Assembly: GCF_029852145.1 (NCBI RefSeq)
Contig: NC_079975.1
Span: 7,688,001-7,752,000, forward strand
Reading direction: 5' to 3'
DNA length: 64,000 nt
Origin: Microplitis mediator
Taxonomy: Eukaryota; Arthropoda; Insecta; Hymenoptera; Braconidae
In this document: positions 59,398 through 64,000 of the stretch, in pieces
How positions within the stretch are numbered: the first letter of the stretch is position 1
Layout of the letters: each line of letters begins with the position of its first letter
The notes under the pieces: generated by a model
Databases searched by the model: none
What the model was told of the DNA's origin: nothing
Seen by the model: the letters and a program-made list of their open reading frames with translations, nothing else
Program-made: the position numbers and the translations under genes

Positions 59398-62026
59398 TTA
59401 TTCGTCACCGATATTATCGATTTGATCCTTAATTCCAGGACTCATAAGAATCTTTCTGGGTTTGCGTTTAAAACCTTCTTTTTGACTCAGGATTCTACTC
59501 AAAGGACTAACAGCTCCTGCCATAATAGGAGAGAGATTTATATTTTGAAATTTACTACGACTTTTTAGACCATGTGGTGATCTTACTTTATAATTGTGAC
59601 TTCGATTTTTAACTGATTTAAGTTTCACATTTTTTAGCATCTCCAAGGATATCACAGGTCGAGGATCTGAATCTACTGGTTTTGGTTTCTCCTAAAATTT
59701 GAATTTTTTAATTATTTTTATTTTTAATAATAATAATTAGGGTGTGTAAATATTTCGAATTTACTAATTATTCGTATAGAATCGAATAATTCGAATTGTA
59801 AGATATCGAATTATTCATGATACTGAAGTTTGCCGACGTCTGATAATTTTTGGATTTTTTTAAAAACGACAAATTAAAAAAATAAAATTATTTCAAAAAA
59901 TTGCACCTGTAGTTTTTTAAATTTTCTACATGTGGATATTTTTAGTTTTTTTTAATTGAATTGTTGAAATAAAAATTCAAAAATTGTTAATTTGCTGCTA
60001 ACTTTAGATAATATGAGTTTGAATGTAGCAGACATGAGACATTTTATAAATTTTAAATAAATGAATAAATTAAATAAAATAATGAAATTTAAAAAAATGC
60101 GCGTACGGATTTTTCATTGATCTAAATACGCATTTTTTAATTTTTAGTATACTTACATTTTTTTGTTTATTATTCAAAAATTTAGAAAATTTCTTGTCAG
60201 TTACATTCACACTCATCAGATGATACAGAAATTAGCTGACGTCTAATAATTTTTGAATTTTTTTTTTCAATTATAAATTACCAAAAAAAATATTTCACAA
60301 AATTGCACCTATAGTTTTTTAAATTCTCTACATGTGCATATTTCTAGTTTTTGTTTTATTGTAATTGATTTATTACAAAAAAAAAATCAAAAAATTATCT
60401 GCAAACTTCAGGATCATAAAGTCATGAGTGGGAGTGTAGCTGAAAATTGTGAATTTAAAAAATTTTGAAATAAGTGAACTAAATAAATGTAAATAGAATA
60501 AAATTTAAAAAATGCCCATTCATAAAATTTGAAAATCATTATGTGCATTTTTTTAATTCTTAGGGCCAGTTTTTTAAACCAGGTTTATTTTTAATCCGGG
60601 TTTAATTATCATGATACTGAAGCTAGCCGACGTCTAATAATTTTTTGATTTTTTTTAGACGATAAACCAGAAGAAAAAAAATATTTGAAAAAATTGCACA
60701 TGTAGTTTTTTAAATTTTCTACATGTGCGTATTTTTAGTTTTTTTTTTTATTCAAATTTAATTGTTCAAAAAAAATCCAAAAATTTTGAATTGTCTGCTA
60801 ACTTCAGGATTATTTAATTATCATTGCTGGTATATCTATATATGATTGATATATAGATATACCAGCAATATTAATTAAAGCCCGGATAAAAATAAACTCG
60901 GTTTGAAAAACTGGCCCTTATATTTTTAATTGTTTAATTTTTTTAATTGTAATTTAAAATTTGTCTCGTCTGCTACATTCACACTCATGAAAAGTTACGA
61001 ATAATTTGAAAATTTTCGAATCATTTGATTCGTACAACTCCTGATAATAATAATAATTTAATAGGATGTTAACCTGAGGTGCTTTTCTTAGTGTCACTTT
61101 AAGAAGATCATCCATTGTTATAACCGGTCGTGTCTCCTGTGGCATCAAACATTTTTTTGGAGTACGTGTTTTATTATTTTTTGGAGTTTTTTTCACACCG
61201 GGTGTCCTCGACAAAGGTAACGGTGGTGGTGGAGGCGGTGGTGGTACACAAGAAGATTCTGGTTTTTTAGAAGAATCTTTTGAATTAAATTTATTTATTT
61301 CCAATATCTGAGAAACGTTTTTCAACTCCTTTATCAATTCATCGTTGTCGTCAGATAATTTTTTATTTATACTTTTCAGACTTTGTACTTCACTTTTTAA
61401 AAAAGTAAACATTGCTTCACTTGTAGTACGAATCTGGAAAATTAATTTTTTATATAAAATATAATTTGAAAATTTAAATTTTTAAAAAACGTCACTAGAC
61501 CACTGACATCTTTTCTTTATTTTTAAATAAATAAATTAAACATTAATAAAAAAATACACGAATGATTTTTAAAAATTTTGAATAAAATGCTGATTAATTT
61601 TTAAAAAAATAAAATTGTCAGATCTCTGGCATTTTTAGTATCAATGTTTACCTCAATAACTTCTTCTTTCATACCATTAATTTTTTCAGTCAATAAAAAT
61701 AACATTTTATTATTTTCCGTACTCTTATTATGTGATAAAGTTATTACTTGACTTAATTCTTCTTTATTTTCATTATAAATTTTCAACTCTGAATTAAAAA
61801 ATTTATAAATCCTGTGGCATTTCTATTAAATAAATTACACATTAGTAATAATCAAAATTAATTACAAAAATAAAATATTGTTTACCTTTTTTAAAAAAAA
61901 TTTAATCCAATTACTGAGCGTAGATATTTTTTTAAAAGGTATTTTCAACCACTCAAATTTAATTAATGAATATATTATTCTTTTTGATATAATACTGTCA
62001 TCTGTACTTCGTTGGAATGACAGTTG
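59398..62026 (-). CDS. PRR11-like proline-rich coiled-coil protein; N-terminus beyond right edge
   Basis: Four exons join at codon boundaries: 61886-62026, 61652-61822, 61074-61433, 59398-59691; 321 residues to TAA. Order of features: a short region with STLSNWIKFFLKK/KCHRIYKFF, a Lys/Glu-rich coiled coil (SEVQSLKSINKKLSDDNDEL), a run of eight prolines ending PLPLSRTPG, then two related motifs, VITMDDLLKVTLRK and PVISLEMLKNVKLK, and a basic C-terminal part with SPIMAGAVSPLSRIL. Vertebrate PRR11 has the same order (coiled coil, polyproline, ITxxDLLxVxLxK, LVTVSDLQHVTLK, TPVM), so I call it PRR11-like; that is from memory of the family. PRR11 is cell-cycle regulated and linked to chromatin condensation and actin; no enzymatic motif is seen. 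No start codon fits in 62026 and above; a donor at the very right edge may end the preceding exon. Confidence 0.7.
60611..60813 (+). mobile_element. Family A MITE with an exact 9-bp duplication
   Basis: Ends atgatactgaagctagccga and ctgctaacttcaggattat. TTAATTATC is duplicated at 60602-60610 and 60814-60822. The site is unique sequence of the family C arm, so the duplication is unambiguous. Confidence 0.88.
60823..60869. repeat. Perfect 21-bp hairpin (centre of family C)
   Basis: attgctggtatatctatata (plus one base) is exactly mirrored after the 5-base loop gattg. It is the apex of the family C palindrome, not an independent regulatory stem. Confidence 0.9.
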
Positions 62027-62339
62027 CTGTAAATATAAATCATAATGACATTAAATATTATAGTAACTATTTAAATTAATTAAAAGTACCCAAGTAACAC
62101 ACTTCCCTATCAAAAAATCCATATGGAAATCCAGCCTAGATTCTTATGTGGGTTCTCGCATGGCGTTTTTCGATAGATTTTTATATGATTTCCTATAGGA
62201 ATATTAATCTCTTCTTTTATTTATGTACGCGTATCAATAGACGATAGACATTGGAATCCAGATACTCCGGATTCTATAGAAATTTCTTAGATTGAAAACC
62301 AGATTCTTATATGGATTTCCCACAAAGAAATCCATGCAA

Positions 62340-62580
62340 CCAATTTTCTACATGGGAATCCAGGTTCCCACAGTTTCTTATGTGGGTTTTCTATATGGGA
62401 ATTCAAGTACTCAGTTTCCTGTGTGAAATTCCTACATGGGAATCCAGGTACTCACAGTTTCCTATGTGGGTTTTCTATATGGGAATTCAAGTACTCAGTT
62501 TCCTGTGTGAAATTCCTACATGGGAATCCAGGTACCCACAGTTTTCTATGTGGGTTTTCTATAGGGGAATTCTAGATACT
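62340..62580 (+). repeat. 84-bp tandem repeat (about 2.6 units)
   Basis: The mark cagttt(c/t)(c/t)tatgtgggt recurs at 62371, 62455 and 62539, exactly 84 bp apart. The wider block 62110-62700 repeats shorter motifs such as catgggaatccaggtac and cctatgtgggttttctatat in both orientations. As 84 is divisible by three the block stays open in one frame (28-residue period), but it lacks any domain and is not called a gene. Confidence 0.85.
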
Positions 62581-62743
62581 TATGATTTCCTACATGGATT
62601 CTTATATAAATCCATACACTTCTATCTTAATTTCTATGGATTCTTACATAAATTCATACTTTCCTATATGAGTTTACACAATCCCATGGGAATTTTTTTA
62701 ATAGGGTTGGCTTTGTGACACCTATGAGATAACAGTTTTGGGG

Positions 62744-62930
62744 ATGATCCTGAATTAAGTTGACAAAAAATTTCGAATTTTTTTTTCAACAAATTCATTG
62801 CGAAATAAAAATACACATGTAGAAAAATAACAAAGCTATAGGTGCAATTTTTAAAAATATTTTTTTTCTTTTATAATTCATCGTTTTGAAAAAAATCCAA
62901 ACAGTAGACGTCGGCTAACTTCAGAATCAT
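62744..62930 (-). mobile_element. Family A MITE
   Basis: Ends atgatcctgaattaagttga and gtcggctaacttcagaatcat, hallmark acacatgtagaaaaataaca. Lies about 150 bp left of the 5S gene. Confidence 0.75.
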
Positions 62931-63084
62931 GTTTTGAGGCTGTTTTTTGATCTATAGATAAGGCTCCAAAATGTTGACAAAACAATTAGAAATTAAAGGT
63001 CATCAAAAAAATATCTGCTTACAAGACTTGACACAAAAAAACTTTTTTGTTCTAATTAGAGGAAAATGGAGAAAAAAAAATTAA

Positions 63085-63203
63085 TGCCAACAGCACGTGG
63101 TGTTCCCAAGCGGTCACCCATCCAAGTACTAACCACGCTCAATGCTGCTTAACTTCCGTGATCAGACGAGAACGGGTGATCTCAGCATGATATGGCAGTT
63201 GGC
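63085..63203 (-). rRNA. 5S ribosomal RNA gene
   Basis: 119 nt on the minus strand, from GCCAACTGCCATATCATGCT to CACCACGTGCTGTTGGCAT. The 5' GCCAAC and 3' GTTGGC ends pair as helix I. Internal control regions are intact: GGAAGTTAAGCAGC (box A region) and GGTTAGTACTTGGATGGGTG (box C region). A T-run follows directly (ATTAATTTTTTTTTC, read on the minus strand), as an RNA polymerase III terminator. A lone gene here, not in a tandem array in this window. Could be functional or a recently dispersed copy. Confidence 0.9.
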
Positions 63204-63357
63204 AATTTCAATATATTATCCTGTACTATATATACACTTGCTATCAAATCATAAAACTTATTTGGAGTAGAAGTACCATTTGTGGCTACTGCTCCATTTT
63301 TGGACATTTAAGACTTTTATTTAATTTATGAAAATGTATTAATAAAAAAATACTTGA

Positions 63358-63985
63358 TACAAACGGCGGCAAAAATTTAAATTCAAATAATTGTCAAATT
63401 AGTCATCTAAACGACTGGTCAATTGAAATAATTTTTTTTTTTATTTAAGACGAGTAGAAGACGAATTTTCTATCACTTCTAGGATCAACATTTGTACGTC
63501 TTATTTATTTAAAAAAACTTGGCTTTGAGTCAAAATAAAAATGGTCTTGTCCTTTTAAAACCCACGTAGCATAGAGGCAACTAGATGTCATAAAGATGTT
63601 TTTTAAGAGGACAAGACAATTTTTATTTTGTCTCAGAGCCAAGTTTTCTTAAATAAATAAGACGTACAGATATTGGTCCTGGGAATCATAGAAAATTTGT
63701 CCTCTTTTTCCCTTCTTAAAAAAAGTCATTTCAATTTAAAAACCATTTAGATGATGACTTACTTGACAATCATTTGTAATTTACTTTTCGTCGTCACTTG
63801 TATCAAGTTTTTTAAGCAGATATTTTTTCGGTAACGATTTTCTGATTATTTTGTCAACATTTTGATGCCTTATCAATAGGTCAAAAAACTGCTATCTTAT
63901 AGATGTCACAAAGCTAACTGGTTACTTGGAGACATCTCTATGACATCTTAAATTTATCTCTATGTTACTTGGCTACACAATATAT
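63358..63985. mobile_element. Family P foldback element
   Basis: Inverted arms: tacgtcttatttatttaaaaaaacttgg pairs with a right-arm stretch reading aagttttcttaaataaataagacgta, and aaatggtcttgtccttttaaaa with aagaggacaagacaattt. Outer parts include cttgatacaa at the left and cttgtatcaag at the right. Relatives at about 280-540 and 13765-14120. No coding sequence. Confidence 0.7.
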
Positions 63986-63998
63986 TTAAAAAACTTAC

Positions 63999-64000
63999 AT
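63999..64000 (-). other. Possible exon end of the PRR11-like gene at the window edge
   Basis: The last bases read, on the minus strand, AT/gtaagttttttaaa, a strong donor. If real, the preceding exon begins beyond 64000. Based on the donor alone. Confidence 0.3.

Larger units (their letters stand above)
60563..60917. mobile_element. Family C foldback element, TTA-flanked, with A inserted
   Basis: Ends gggccagttttttaaaccag and ggtttgaaaaactggccc; TTA lies outside both ends (60560-60562, 60918-60920), like PIF/Harbinger 3-bp duplications. Without the inserted family A element it is one continuous palindrome centred on the hairpin 60823-60869. Confidence 0.8.
59692..61073. other. PRR11-like intron: four levels of nested transposons
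   Basis: Family R termini (about 59739 and 61042) enclose, in order, A 59817-60012, B 60013-60216, A 60220-60417 and B 60424-60988. The last B contains a family C element (60563-60917) which in turn contains an A (60611-60813). Hardly any sequence in the intron is not transposon. Confidence 0.8.
62027..63084. other. Upstream intron or flank of the PRR11-like gene
   Basis: 62110-62700 is minisatellite-like (see the 84-bp repeat), 62744-62930 is a family A element, and the rest is AT-rich. No exon with a start codon was found. Confidence 0.5.

Noticed and set aside
60823..60869. Hairpin as a microRNA precursor
   Set aside because: Perfect 21-bp arms with a 5-base loop are too short for a pre-miRNA, and it is the apex of the family C palindrome.
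62311..62718. 135-codon frame with repeated MGIQVLSFLCEIP units
   Set aside because: Product of the 84-bp tandem repeat; no domain, splice context or expected codon use.
62110..62720. CRISPR-like array
   Set aside because: Repeats are contiguous, without unique spacers of constant length, in a eukaryotic genome.

Overview
The window is AT-rich nuclear DNA from an insect. Genes are split by many GT-AG introns, and introns and intergenic DNA are packed with small inverted-repeat transposons. Protein identities (Snr1, SPPL3, Orai, OSBP and 14-3-3 epsilon of insect type) fit an insect; extreme AT richness and compact gene spacing would suit a parasitoid wasp, but that last step is inference. There is no bacterial, plasmid or viral gene content.

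Layout, left to right. (1) 1046-1909, minus: 5' part of the mitochondrial citrate carrier, running off the left edge. (2) 3909-7826, minus: complete Snr1/SMARCB1, 5 exons. (3) 10049-14918, plus: SPPL3 intramembrane protease, 5 exons with the first tentative. (4) 20309-25200, minus: Orai calcium channel, 2 exons. (5) 30983-47592, minus: oxysterol-binding protein, 10 exons plus a possible cassette exon. (6) 50095-55682, plus: 14-3-3 epsilon, with a possible alternative last exon. (7) 59398-62026 and probably to 64000, minus: a PRR11-like proline-rich gene, running off the right edge. (8) 63085-63203, minus: a 5S rRNA gene. The reading frames were assembled by joining exons at GT-AG sites; codon phase agrees at every junction.

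The genes are unrelated housekeeping and signalling genes, not an operon or cluster. No novel multi-gene system was found. The most unusual content is the repeat landscape: about 20 copies of a ~200 bp inverted-repeat element (family A) and about ten of a second (family B), both making 9-bp target duplications, often nested in one another. Further families include two flanked by TTAA (D, E), one flanked by TA (H), a 3-bp TTA family (C), several 0.5-1 kb foldback palindromes (K, L, O, P), a ~0.8 kb family in three copies (G) and a second ~0.8 kb family (F) inserted in A/T runs. In the PRR11-like intron at 59.7-61.1 kb four levels of nesting can be read directly.

Functional points worth a second look are two substitutions at the pore entrance of Orai, an in-frame GC-rich 66-bp cassette inside the OSBP PH domain, and an alternative acidic C-terminus for 14-3-3 epsilon.
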